This document shows, in pieces, positions 1 through 6,657 of a stretch of 13,148 nucleotides of DNA; the stretch's first letter is position 1; every line of letters starts with the position of its first letter. Origin of the DNA: an uncultured Synergistales bacterium (GTDB lineage Bacteria > Synergistota > Synergistia > Synergistales > Aminobacteriaceae). The notes under the pieces were generated by a model. That model was given only the letters and a program-made list of their open reading frames with translations. It made no database searches and was not told the DNA's origin. Location: assembly GCA_905236605.1 (NCBI GenBank), contig CAJORD010000045.1, positions 1 through 13,148 of the forward strand, in the 5' to 3' direction. The position numbers and the translations under genes were made by a program.

Positions 1-532
1 AAATTGGATCAAACTCGATTAACTCATCATATAGCGCGTCGCACCACGTTTTCATTTTGTCATAAACACCGTCAAGCAGCGCGATTCCTTTCGACATGTG
101 CCAAATATCCGAACATGCTTTTACAATTTTCTGATTATCATTAGCTGGACTCAATCCCATAAAATGACTTGCATAACCAGCGCTTTTACAAGTAGAGAGA
201 TAACGCCGCGCAACGTTTCTATATTCGTGATACAAAAATGCAACATGCTTAAAATCATTCATTCTAAGTTCTGCGCAGATTGTATTTAATTCTCTTCGCC
301 TGCTTCCCAAAAGATTCATCTTGCCGCATAACATGTTAAGACAAATAGCACGCCAGAGCCACCAGTCTATATTATCGCGCTTTTTGTTAGTATGATCAGA
401 GTATCTTTCATCATATAAGACGCGTAAAAAGCTGGAATCTTCATCAATAGGCAACGAGTTTAATATTTCCAATCTTTGCTTAGGCTCAATGACGCTGTAA
501 TAATTTTTGAATTTCTCGTCAATCGTGTACAT
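1..532 (-). CDS. Hypothetical protein, C-terminus cut by window edge
   Basis: An open frame on the minus strand starts at ATG 532-530 and stays open for 177 codons to the left edge, so the C-terminus lies outside the window. The predicted protein is soluble, basic and rich in Trp, Tyr and Arg. It has a helical middle section containing a WWLWRAICLNML stretch around residues 66-77, and no signal peptide or membrane segment. It starts 5 nt after the stop codon of the DUF711 gene in the same orientation. I see no clear Shine-Dalgarno sequence before it, so it may be translated by coupling to the upstream gene. I do not recognise the family with confidence. There is a faint resemblance to small clostridial proteins of the DUF6553 type, but that is from memory and weak. 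Its position suggests it is the last gene of the ACT-DUF711 transcript, with no implied function. Confidence 0.6.
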   Translation of the reverse strand, partial: MYTIDEKFKNYYSVIEPKQRLEILNSLPIDEDSSFLRVLYDERYSDHTNKKRDNIDWWLWRAICLNMLCGKMNLLGSRRRELNTICAELRMNDFKHVAFLYHEYRNVARRYLSTCKSAGYASHFMGLSPANDNQKIVKACSDIWHMSKGIALLDGVYDKMKTWCDALYDELIEFDPI

Positions 533-537
533 TTTAA

Positions 538-1896
538 TTAGTTTTTAAGACTGTGAATAGGTGCAGGGATTCTTCCGCCACGCCTTATAAAATCTGAACT
601 TTTCGCTTGATTTACTTTCATAACCGGAGCAGCGCCTAATAATCCACCAAACTCAACTGTATCACCAAAATTTTTATGTGGAGCTGGTATAATTCTCACA
701 GCTGTAGTTTTAGAATTAATTACGCCGATAGCGGCTTCATCAGCGATTATGGCTGAAAGAATTTCCGCGCTTGTATCGCCGGGTACAGCTATCATATCCA
801 AACCAACAGAGCAAACGCAAGTCATAGCCTCAAGTTTTTCGATGTTTAACACGCCTTTTTCGACTGCCGCAATCATTCCCTCATCTTCGCTAACTGGAAT
901 AAACGCGCCCGATAATCCTCCAACATGCCCTGAAGCCATTACGCCGCCTTTTTTTACAGCGTCATTTAGTAAAGCAAGTGCAGCTGTAGTACCGTGAGCG
1001 CCGCAAGTCTCAAGGCCCATTTCTTCCAGTATTCGTGCCACACTGTCGCCTTGAGCCGGAGTCGGAGCGAGTGATAAATCTACAACTCCAAAAGGAATAC
1101 CTAATCTTTCTGAAGCTGCATTGGCTACCATTTGTCCCATTCTTGTTATTCTAAAAGCAGTTCGCTTCACAGTTTCAGCGACAATGTCAAAACTTTTTTC
1201 GCGAACATCTTGCAACGCTTTATATACAACTCCCGGCCCAGAAACTCCAACATTGATAACGCATTCCGGCTCGCCTTCACCATGAAAAGCACCTGCCATA
1301 AAGGGATTATCTTCAACAGCATTTGCAAATACAACAAGTTTTGCACAGCCTATGCCATCATTTTTGGCGGTAAGTTCTGCAGTTTGCTTGATTATCTTTC
1401 CCATAAGTGCCACAGCGTCCATGTTTATGCCGGCTTTTGTGGTTGCAACATTCACACTTGAACATACAAGTTCTGTTTCAGATAATGTTTTGGGAATTGC
1501 ATTTATTAAATTCAAATCTGCGTTTGTAAATCCCTTATGAACAAGTGCCGAGAAGCCGCCGATGAAGTTCACACCGCAATTTTTCGCTGCATTATCAAGC
1601 GCATGACCGATTATTGAATAATCATTATTTTCACATGCTGCTGCAACTTGTGCTATGGGAGTAACAGAAATTCGTTTGTTAATTATTGGGATTCCATATT
1701 CTTTCTCAATCTCGCAACCAGTGCTCACAAGATTTTCTGCCTTTTTACAAATTTTTGTATAAATTTTTTCTGCGCATTTTTTTATATCCGAGTCTGCGCA
1801 ATCATGCAACGAAATCCCAAGCGTGATTGTTCTTATGTCTAAATGCTGATGGTCAATCATGTTGACCGTTTGCATTATGTCTGAAATATTGAGCAT
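538..1896 (-). CDS. PFL family protein (DUF711 / UPF0210)
   Basis: The 452-residue product has the length and layout of the DUF711/UPF0210 family. The N-terminus contains the typical LDIRTITLGISLHDC stretch at residues 19-33. Glycine-rich segments such as GAHGTTAALALLNDAVKKGG and SGHVGGLSGAFIPVSEDEGM follow, with SAIIADEAAIGVIN near the C-terminus. Members are structurally related to pyruvate formate-lyase-like barrels, but I see no glycyl-radical motif and their reaction is not established. The protein looks cytoplasmic. It starts 3 nt after the stop of the ACT-domain gene, with an AGGG-type Shine-Dalgarno inside that gene's last codons. This ACT-then-DUF711 order is a conserved bacterial pair, which suggests that the small protein senses a ligand for the large one. 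The family call is strong; the biochemical role is unknown. Confidence 0.93.
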   Translation of the reverse strand: MLNISDIMQTVNMIDHQHLDIRTITLGISLHDCADSDIKKCAEKIYTKICKKAENLVSTGCEIEKEYGIPIINKRISVTPIAQVAAACENNDYSIIGHALDNAAKNCGVNFIGGFSALVHKGFTNADLNLINAIPKTLSETELVCSSVNVATTKAGINMDAVALMGKIIKQTAELTAKNDGIGCAKLVVFANAVEDNPFMAGAFHGEGEPECVINVGVSGPGVVYKALQDVREKSFDIVAETVKRTAFRITRMGQMVANAASERLGIPFGVVDLSLAPTPAQGDSVARILEEMGLETCGAHGTTAALALLNDAVKKGGVMASGHVGGLSGAFIPVSEDEGMIAAVEKGVLNIEKLEAMTCVCSVGLDMIAVPGDTSAEILSAIIADEAAIGVINSKTTAVRIIPAPHKNFGDTVEFGGLLGAAPVMKVNQAKSSDFIRRGGRIPAPIHSLKN

Positions 1897-1899
1897 GAT

Positions 1900-2169
1900 T
1901 TACACCCTGTGCATGGCGTTAAAAATGTCCGCCCGTTGTATATGAATGTTAAGTTGTTCAGATTCGCCACGTTGAATCAGTGCTGAACGAATTTCATCAA
2001 AACTAAATGATGATGTAGAAGTATCAACTAAAAGTGTCATTGTAAAAATTCCCTCCATTACAGTTTGGTTAATATCCAAAATGTTTACACTCATTGAAGA
2101 AAGCAACGAACAAACGCTTGCGATGATGCCAACGCGATCTGCCGCTGTTACAGTCATTATCGCTTTCAA
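1900..2169 (-). CDS. ACT domain-containing protein (UPF0237 type)
   Basis: This is a single ACT domain of 89 residues, beginning KAIMTVTAADRVGIIASVC and continuing through NILDINQTVMEGIFTMTLLVD, the characteristic beta-alpha-beta pattern of UPF0237 proteins. ACT domains usually bind amino acids or similar small ligands, and stand-alone members are thought to act as regulators. The frame is open back to GTG 2178, but family members begin with MKA, which puts the start at TTG 2169-2167. A GAAAGG Shine-Dalgarno (2186-2181) lies 11 nt upstream of that TTG, whereas it would lie only 2 nt from the GTG. It is the first gene of the ACT-DUF711 transcript and diverges from the HD-domain gene. Ligand unknown; family call firm, start codon probable. 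Confidence 0.9.
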   Translation of the reverse strand: MKAIMTVTAADRVGIIASVCSLLSSMSVNILDINQTVMEGIFTMTLLVDTSTSSFSFDEIRSALIQRGESEQLNIHIQRADIFNAMHRV

Positions 2170-2203
2170 AATTAACACTGCCTTTCTATTTTTAGTTTTT
2201 GTA

Positions 2204-2212
2204 ATTATAGCA
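2204..2212 (-). promoter_or_regulatory. Extended -10 promoter for ACT-DUF711 operon
   Basis: On the minus strand this reads TGCTATAAT, a perfect extended -10 (TGn-TATAAT), about 35 nt before the TTG start of the ACT gene. No good -35 hexamer is seen at the usual distance, which is common for extended -10 promoters. Confidence 0.55.
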
Positions 2213-2228
2213 AAACTTTCAGTTTTTG

Positions 2229-2237
2229 TGATAAAAT
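2229..2237 (+). promoter_or_regulatory. Extended -10 promoter for HD-domain gene
   Basis: The plus strand reads TGATAAAAT, an extended -10 element 38 nt before the ATG of the HD-domain gene. A clear -35 is absent. It diverges from the ACT promoter 16 nt away, so the two -10 elements share one short regulatory region. Confidence 0.5.
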
Positions 2238-2275
2238 TTGTGAAAAATTTTTATGAAAGAGATTTGTAAAACAAA

Positions 2276-3010
2276 ATGGACAGAAAAAAAGCCTTGGCTT
2301 CGTTCAAAAATTATGTTGCCGCCTATGATTATAACAATAAAGGCGTATCTTTGAAAATTGCACATACATATAGGGTAGCTGAAATTGCAGATAGTATTGC
2401 GTGCAGTGTTGCTGGTGCAGAAGCTGATTTAGCTTGGTTACTAGGTTTGCTCCATGATATTGGAAGATTTGAACAAATTATAAGATATGGAACTTTCAAG
2501 GACGCTTTTTCAGTGGATCATGCTGAACTTGGGGCGGATATTCTATTTTGCGATGGCCTTATTAAAAATTTTCCAGTCTTTGACCACCAAAAAGAGCTTA
2601 TAGAAACTGCCATAAGGCTTCACAATAAACTAACCGTACCAAACGAACTCGACAAAGAAACCAAGATGTATAGTAATATTCTTCGTGATGCAGACAAAGC
2701 CGACATATTCAGAGTACTAACAGAACCGCCATATGATGAGCGCAAAACCGAGAACCTAACTATACGAAATGAAATAATGCAGTGTGTTTTTGAGCATAGA
2801 TGTGTACCGCGAATAGCTGTTCAGGTTAATGAGCTTGAATTACTAGCTTCACAGTGTTGCATGGCTTTTGAGCTTACTTATACTAAAACATACGAAATTG
2901 TATATAAGCAAGGATATTTGAAAAAATTATTAGATGCTCCCGAGTTAGCTATAATCAAGTCTGAGATTAAAAAAGCTTGGGAGACAAAAAATTTTATATT
3001 TCCCGTTTAA
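2276..3010 (+). CDS. HD domain-containing phosphohydrolase
   Basis: The 244-residue product has one HD domain. The candidate metal ligands are visible in order: His30 (KIAHTYRV), the His60-Asp61 doublet (LLHDIGRFEQ), His82 (SVDHAELG), His117 (IRLHNK) and Asp139 (LRDADKADIFRV). The spacing fits metal-dependent phosphohydrolases that act on nucleotides or other phosphomonoesters or diesters; the substrate cannot be read from the sequence. No signal peptide or membrane segment is seen, so it is likely cytoplasmic. The start is ATG 2276; the ribosome site is poor (AAAGAG about 14 nt upstream). It is a single-gene unit divergent from the ACT gene. Its 3' end overlaps the convergent CARF gene by 17 bp. 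A link to cyclic-oligonucleotide metabolism is possible because of that neighbour, but it is only a guess. Confidence 0.88.
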   Translation: MDRKKALASFKNYVAAYDYNNKGVSLKIAHTYRVAEIADSIACSVAGAEADLAWLLGLLHDIGRFEQIIRYGTFKDAFSVDHAELGADILFCDGLIKNFPVFDHQKELIETAIRLHNKLTVPNELDKETKMYSNILRDADKADIFRVLTEPPYDERKTENLTIRNEIMQCVFEHRCVPRIAVQVNELELLASQCCMAFELTYTKTYEIVYKQGYLKKLLDAPELAIIKSEIKKAWETKNFIFPV

Positions 3011-3791
3011 CCTCTTCAAATGCAATTTGCCCCAACACAGAAATAGAGCAATTATTATTTACTATATCGAGTAAATTTTCAGGAATATCAAGACATTCAC
3101 TACGAGAAATTTTTTCATTTTGCATTCGTTGAAATACATCAAAATTTTTTCTTACAACTTTTTTGACATCAGGCAAAAGAGAAATTTTCGTCATTGGTAT
3201 TTTTAAAAGTTCATCTGAATTTTCAAAAGTGCTAAAAATCTCGTCAGCGTAGAACATTCCTAAAATTTGCATGTAATACTGTAACGACTTAAAACCGCCT
3301 GAAAGATTAAATACAATTTTATAACCTTGTGAACGAAATGCAGGCAATTTTACTGCGCACCATTTAACTAGATTATTCACGCCTAGACGGAATTCATCAA
3401 GATCGAAAGAGCTAAACTCTTTTATTAATATAGGTTGAAATTTAATATTGTTGCAAGCGCCCCAATATTGTATAAGTTCCGCAGCTCTTTGTCCCTGATA
3501 AGTGTCAGTATGCAGCAAGTAATGAACATCTCTTACAGCTTCGTCTAATTTGTCATCGTAAAACTTAATGAAGCCGTTTAGCTCTGTTGACATTGTACTA
3601 GCTTCATAAAGTTCAGCATGTGTTAGTTTATCATGTCTAACTTTGCAGATTTGTTCAAATATACTAAGTTCTCCTGGCGTATATTCAGAGTAGCTCTTAT
3701 TTGTATTTTTCTTTAAAAATTTGATGTGTTCAAAGCGTGTTCCATTTGAAAAAACGCTTATGCCGCAAGGCGTTACAGTTACTCGCTGCAT
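2994..3791 (-). CDS. CRISPR-associated CARF protein, APE2256/TIGR02619-like
   Basis: The 265-residue protein resembles the APE2256-type (TIGR02619) CRISPR-associated family. The N-terminus VTVTPCGISVFSNG (residues 4-17) matches the family's first strand and ligand loop. STELNGF (68-74) and LLHTDTYQGQRAAELIQYW (92-110) follow, and KIVFNLSGGFKSLQYYMQ (158-175) carries the diagnostic (S/T)GGFK loop. Such CARF domains bind cyclic oligoadenylates made by type III CRISPR complexes, and some members are ring nucleases that degrade them. The last roughly 60 residues form a helical tail that could be a winged helix or dimer domain. It begins 19 nt after the VOC gene stop, so the two are probably co-transcribed, and it converges on the HD gene. 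No cas genes or repeats are in the window, so it is either a stand-alone remnant or linked to a system elsewhere in the genome. Confidence 0.78.
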   Translation of the reverse strand: MQRVTVTPCGISVFSNGTRFEHIKFLKKNTNKSYSEYTPGELSIFEQICKVRHDKLTHAELYEASTMSTELNGFIKFYDDKLDEAVRDVHYLLHTDTYQGQRAAELIQYWGACNNIKFQPILIKEFSSFDLDEFRLGVNNLVKWCAVKLPAFRSQGYKIVFNLSGGFKSLQYYMQILGMFYADEIFSTFENSDELLKIPMTKISLLPDVKKVVRKNFDVFQRMQNEKISRSECLDIPENLLDIVNNNCSISVLGQIAFEEVKREI

Positions 3792-3810
3792 TATTCTCTC
3801 TCTTATCTCC

Positions 3811-4182
3811 TTATCTGTGCGCGGGTATTATCTCAAGCCAATATCCGTCGGGGTCTTGTATGAAATAAATCCCCATTGCTGGATTTTCGTAGCAAATGCA
3901 GCCCATTTTTTTATGAAGCTCATGAGCAGCAGCAAAATCATCAACATGAAACGCAAGGTGAAATTCCTCATCTCCTAAATCATATTTGCCACTATGGTCG
4001 GCAAGCCATGTTAGCTCTAATTCAAAGTCCGAAGTGTCATTACCAAGATACGCAAGTATGAAAGAGCCATCGGAAGCCGTTTTGCGTCGTTTTTCGCTTA
4101 AACCTAGAGCCTTAGCATAAAAATCTATAGAGTTGTCGAGGTCTTGAACGTTGTAATTTTCGTGAACCATCTTAAATTTCAT
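3811..4182 (-). CDS. VOC family protein, glyoxalase I-like
   Basis: The 123-residue protein has two beta-alpha-beta-beta-beta modules of the vicinal oxygen chelate fold. All four glyoxalase-type metal ligands appear at near-canonical positions: His7 (MVHENYNV), Glu56 (FELELTW), His75 (FHLAFHV) and Glu117 (GYWLEII). This is consistent with lactoylglutathione lyase (GloA), which isomerises the methylglyoxal-glutathione hemithioacetal. Many anaerobes lack glutathione, however, so another thiol or substrate is possible. The frame extends to an ATG at 4257, but that would place the start upstream of the promoter. AGGAA (4195-4191) lies 8 nt before ATG 4182, which gives the standard N-terminus. It is the first gene of a two-gene unit with the CARF gene. 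Confidence 0.85.
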   Translation of the reverse strand: MKFKMVHENYNVQDLDNSIDFYAKALGLSEKRRKTASDGSFILAYLGNDTSDFELELTWLADHSGKYDLGDEEFHLAFHVDDFAAAHELHKKMGCICYENPAMGIYFIQDPDGYWLEIIPAHR

Positions 4183-4207
4183 AAACATCATTCCTTTCGT
4201 TAATTTC

Positions 4208-4253
4208 ATTTTAGCACTTTGTTGTAGAAATGTAAGCAACTTCATGCTAAAAT
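4208..4253. promoter_or_regulatory. Divergent promoters in a symmetric operator-like dyad
   Basis: The 9-bp sequence ATTTTAGCA (4208-4216) is repeated in inverted form as TGCTAAAAT (4245-4253). Each arm is an extended -10 element (TGC-TAAAAT): the left one on the minus strand for the VOC-CARF pair, the right one on the plus strand for the HTH gene. Between them a second inverted pair, GTTG (4221-4224) and CAAC (4237-4240), shares the same centre. Candidate -35 hexamers are weak. The symmetry suggests that one dimeric regulator could control both directions; the HTH protein encoded just to the right is the obvious candidate, by inference only. Confidence 0.55.
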
Positions 4254-4282
4254 ACAAAAAACTTTTGAAAGGACGAATTATT

Positions 4283-4786
4283 ATGCCAAGAGTGTATCAA
4301 AGCACAAAAGATTTCACCGAGGAAGAAAAAGCCGTTATCCTTACACGTTTGAAGACTCAGAAGGCTGTTGATATTGCCAAAGATTTGGGGACATCGTGGC
4401 AGGTCATTGTGGCGCTTCAAAATGCTTCGCGCAAAGTAACCAAACGCTCTCATGCTAAGCGAATAAAAATCGAAAAACGTGATGCAATCTTAGCAAGAGC
4501 TGCCGAAATTGGAGTTGCCAAGGCAGCCGAAGAAGCAGGGGTCAGCAAATGGACAATCGCAAAATGGAGACGTAATGCGAAAATTACAGCTACTAAAGCA
4601 AACCCGACCCCCGCAGGAATTTCAACAACAACCGAGAAAACAGCGCCAATAGAGCTGCCTGTTTCACACAGCGAACAGAAAACTTATACAGCGTTGGAAT
4701 TTGAAAACGCGATCTTGAAAGAACAGATCGCAGCGTACGAGCAACAACTTGATAAATTAAGGCTTGCAATGACTAAATTATTATAG
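4283..4786 (+). CDS. Double helix-turn-helix, coiled-coil protein
   Basis: The 167-residue basic protein has two Trp-containing helix-turn-helix-like segments. The first is at about residues 12-47 (KAVDIAKDLGTSWQVIVALQ) and the second at about 66-98 (VAKAAEEAGVSKWTIAKWRR), the latter resembling Sigma70-region-4/transposase-type HTH units. A Thr/Pro-rich linker (102-134) follows, then a C-terminal coiled coil (137-162, ENAILKEQIAAYEQQLDKLR) suited to oligomerisation. The start is ATG 4283, 9 nt after GAAAGGA; the upstream in-frame ATG at 4244 overlaps the -10 element and is rejected. It sits upstream of the helical-protein/phosphatase/kinase operon, in the same direction, but is separated from it by 105 bp holding a new promoter. 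It could be a transcriptional regulator or a relic of an IS3-type orfA. No partner transposase or terminal repeats are seen, which favours a regulator. Confidence 0.7.
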   Translation: MPRVYQSTKDFTEEEKAVILTRLKTQKAVDIAKDLGTSWQVIVALQNASRKVTKRSHAKRIKIEKRDAILARAAEIGVAKAAEEAGVSKWTIAKWRRNAKITATKANPTPAGISTTTEKTAPIELPVSHSEQKTYTALEFENAILKEQIAAYEQQLDKLRLAMTKLL

Positions 4787-4807
4787 TTGTAGGATTATTT
4801 TTCCCTC

Positions 4808-4864
4808 CCCCCTAACACACGCAAAGATTCATCTGTTATAATTTTGTCATTCGATGTTAGGGGG
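4808..4864 (+). promoter_or_regulatory. Operator-like 10-bp inverted repeat around the operon promoter
   Basis: CCCCCTAACA (4808-4817) is matched perfectly by its reverse complement TGTTAGGGGG (4855-4864), with 37 bp between the arms. The centre of symmetry (4836) falls on TGTTATAAT (4834-4842), a perfect extended -10. The left arm therefore covers the -35 region and the right arm the start of the transcript. This geometry suits a repressor that holds the kinase/nuclease operon silent. A long-loop hairpin or a tiny mobile-element relic are alternatives. No T-tract follows, so it is not an intrinsic terminator. Confidence 0.6.
4834..4842 (+). promoter_or_regulatory. Extended -10 promoter for the four-gene operon
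   Basis: TGTTATAAT is an exact TGn-TATAAT element, with no recognisable -35. Transcription from here would start near 4849, about 43 nt before the TTG start of the first gene. A weaker alternative is TTGTCA (4844-4849) with TATGAT (4865-4870) at a short 15-bp spacing. Confidence 0.55.
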
Positions 4865-4880
4865 TATGATTATAGAATAA

Positions 4881-4886
4881 AGGAGG
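4881..4886 (+). promoter_or_regulatory. Ribosome binding site selecting a TTG start
   Basis: AGGAGG lies 5 nt before TTG 4892 and 14 nt before the next in-frame ATG at 4901. The spacing favours TTG as the initiation codon of the 579-residue protein. Confidence 0.6.
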
Positions 4887-4891
4887 TTTAA

Positions 4892-6631
4892 TTGATTGAG
4901 ATGAAAGGTACAATTACGCGCAGGCTAGATAGTGTGATTGATAATCTTCAAAGTGAGTTTCAAACGTTGTATTGTAAAGGCGATTTTATAGCAAAAATGG
5001 AAGCATTAAAGCTTGCAGGTAATCAATCAGATCGCCCAAGTAAACTCAAAAAATTGTTTGAGATGTTTGATGCGTGTGAAATTAAATATGAGCGTGGAAT
5101 GAGCAATGAATATTACGAAAAATTAATTGCAAAATCAGCACTTCCAAGCTTCAAAGACCTTGAGGACAAGATGTTAATCAAGCTGTACTCTATATATGAA
5201 AGATATCCAACGCCTACAGAGTACATGACACGAATTGTAAATCGTTTATCTGATCCTGATGACCACTGGGAAGACGATTCACTGCAACTTAGAATCTTGA
5301 AGCAATTTATAAAGTATGGCGACTATTTATCGAGCGCAGGGTACAACGGTAGAAAATTTATAACTGACTATGCTAAAGATAAAATTTCTTCAAAATCGCT
5401 GGATTCAAAGACTGACGTAGTTAGAATAATTGCTGCTCTCGATGATGAGATTTTTAAAGCTCTTGATACTGCCTCGTCCGACCAAAAAAGCCCTGAAGGT
5501 AAATTTGGACTTCTTAAAATCGCTGATGATCTTGCTTTAGGCAAGTTTCATACTGAAGGTTCTACTAAAAAACAGTTGTATTTATTTGCAATGGCTTATG
5601 GAATGACGTATTATTCAGGTGCAGATGACACAAAGATAGATGCTGAAACGGATATCGAGATAAATCTCTTTCGCGATTACTACACCAACAATTTAATGCG
5701 ATTTATTTCTGATGTCTACAAAGGGAAACTCGATGAATATGAGCTTGATCCATCAGGGCAAGGCATAAATTACAAAAATTTTGCGGAAATGATTTACTTA
5801 TATTACATATCACAAAAATTCACTCCGCGAGAAAAAATCGCAAAATCAAGCGCTATGATAGAAAAAATCAAAAAAGAAAGACGTCAACAAGGCTCAGAAC
5901 CTAGTATTCAGGATAATGGAACTGAAACTTACAGGAATTTATTCAGCGAAGAAATTTTGAATAAATCAGAGGCTGAGTTTGAAGAATTTATCAAGCAAAA
6001 CTACGATTGCGACACATTCCAAGGGAACTACAGCAGGGGAGTTTTACAGCTCGGCACGACACAAAATTCCGCTTTTAAGGTTTATAGCGAGCTTCTAGAG
6101 AGATTAAGGGAACTTATTAAAGAGAAAGAAAAGGATATTCCTGAAAAATCTCGCATGACACTGGAAAATTGTAATTATGGTTTGTGGTTTACCGATGTTG
6201 CAGCTTTCTGGAAATACGGTTGCGAGAGTATTTGCGAGCGTAATCCTGAAATTGAACGCGAAAAATTTGCTGAATTCATGGAATTGCTTCTTGCTATGAA
6301 TAATTTCCTTGGTTACGCTGTAAAAGAAGATGAGAGCACAAAAAGCGGAGAACAGGAACGGGCAGAGCTTTCAACTATTAAAACAAAAACGTTGTATGCA
6401 TCGGAGAGTACTGTAACAAGAAGTTCGATAATTGTTGCGTTTTATTATTACTACAATGCGCTTCATGAGAAAGACGGGCAAGATAAATGGAAAAATTTTG
6501 GTGAACTCTTCAACGAATATAAAAGAGTACTTAATCCAGAACTTGCAAAAGCCTACTATCAGCCTTTGAGCGGAAGAAACATTTTTGATCTTCTTGTTGT
6601 ATTTTCATCTTACGCATATTTAAATATGTAA
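4892..6631 (+). CDS. Unrecognised 579-residue helical protein, operon gene 1
   Basis: I do not recognise this protein. It has 579 residues, is highly charged and appears entirely alpha-helical, with no signal peptide, membrane segment or obvious enzyme motif. A coiled-coil-like basic stretch (REKIAKSSAMIEKIKKERRQQ) lies near residues 311-331, and a second helical block (VYSELLERLRELIKEKEKDI) near 395-415. The C-terminal 75 residues form a compact aromatic-rich unit (TRSSIIVAFYYYYNAL, then YQPLSGRNIFDLLVVFSSYAYLN) that may be a separate conserved domain. It is the first gene of the operon, 26 nt ahead of the PP2C gene. In other kinase/phosphatase triads the third member is often a von Willebrand A protein, but I see no MIDAS (DxSxS) motif here. 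Being encoded with the kinase, it could be a substrate, sensor or scaffold; that is inference. The start is TTG 4892 (AGGAGG 5 nt upstream) or, less likely, ATG 4901. Confidence 0.8.
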   Translation: MIEMKGTITRRLDSVIDNLQSEFQTLYCKGDFIAKMEALKLAGNQSDRPSKLKKLFEMFDACEIKYERGMSNEYYEKLIAKSALPSFKDLEDKMLIKLYSIYERYPTPTEYMTRIVNRLSDPDDHWEDDSLQLRILKQFIKYGDYLSSAGYNGRKFITDYAKDKISSKSLDSKTDVVRIIAALDDEIFKALDTASSDQKSPEGKFGLLKIADDLALGKFHTEGSTKKQLYLFAMAYGMTYYSGADDTKIDAETDIEINLFRDYYTNNLMRFISDVYKGKLDEYELDPSGQGINYKNFAEMIYLYYISQKFTPREKIAKSSAMIEKIKKERRQQGSEPSIQDNGTETYRNLFSEEILNKSEAEFEEFIKQNYDCDTFQGNYSRGVLQLGTTQNSAFKVYSELLERLRELIKEKEKDIPEKSRMTLENCNYGLWFTDVAAFWKYGCESICERNPEIEREKFAEFMELLLAMNNFLGYAVKEDESTKSGEQERAELSTIKTKTLYASESTVTRSSIIVAFYYYYNALHEKDGQDKWKNFGELFNEYKRVLNPELAKAYYQPLSGRNIFDLLVVFSSYAYLNM

Positions 6632-6657
6632 AATAGTAAGGAGAAATTCGTTTTTAT

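Noticed and set aside
98..289. Plus-strand 63-codon frame at the left edge
   Set aside because: The opposite strand carries a 177-codon open frame with a sensible start just after the DUF711 gene; the short frame lacks a ribosome site.
749..1842. Plus-strand open frames opposite the DUF711 gene
   Set aside because: They are shadows of a well-supported conserved gene and have no recognisable domains.
4183..4257. Longer N-terminus for the VOC protein from the ATG at 4257
   Set aside because: It would start upstream of the minus-strand -10 (4208-4216); the AGGAA spacing and the family N-terminus fit 4182.
4244..4282. Longer N-terminus for the HTH protein from the ATG at 4244
   Set aside because: That ATG overlaps the extended -10 element at 4245-4253, and the GAAAGGA site fits ATG 4283.
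4808..4864. Intrinsic terminator of the HTH gene
   Set aside because: The 37-nt loop is too long and no T-tract follows the second arm.
4892..6631. Possible von Willebrand A protein completing a TerY-P-like triad with the PP2C and kinase
   Set aside because: No DxSxS MIDAS motif or alternating Rossmann strands are visible; the protein reads as helical throughout.
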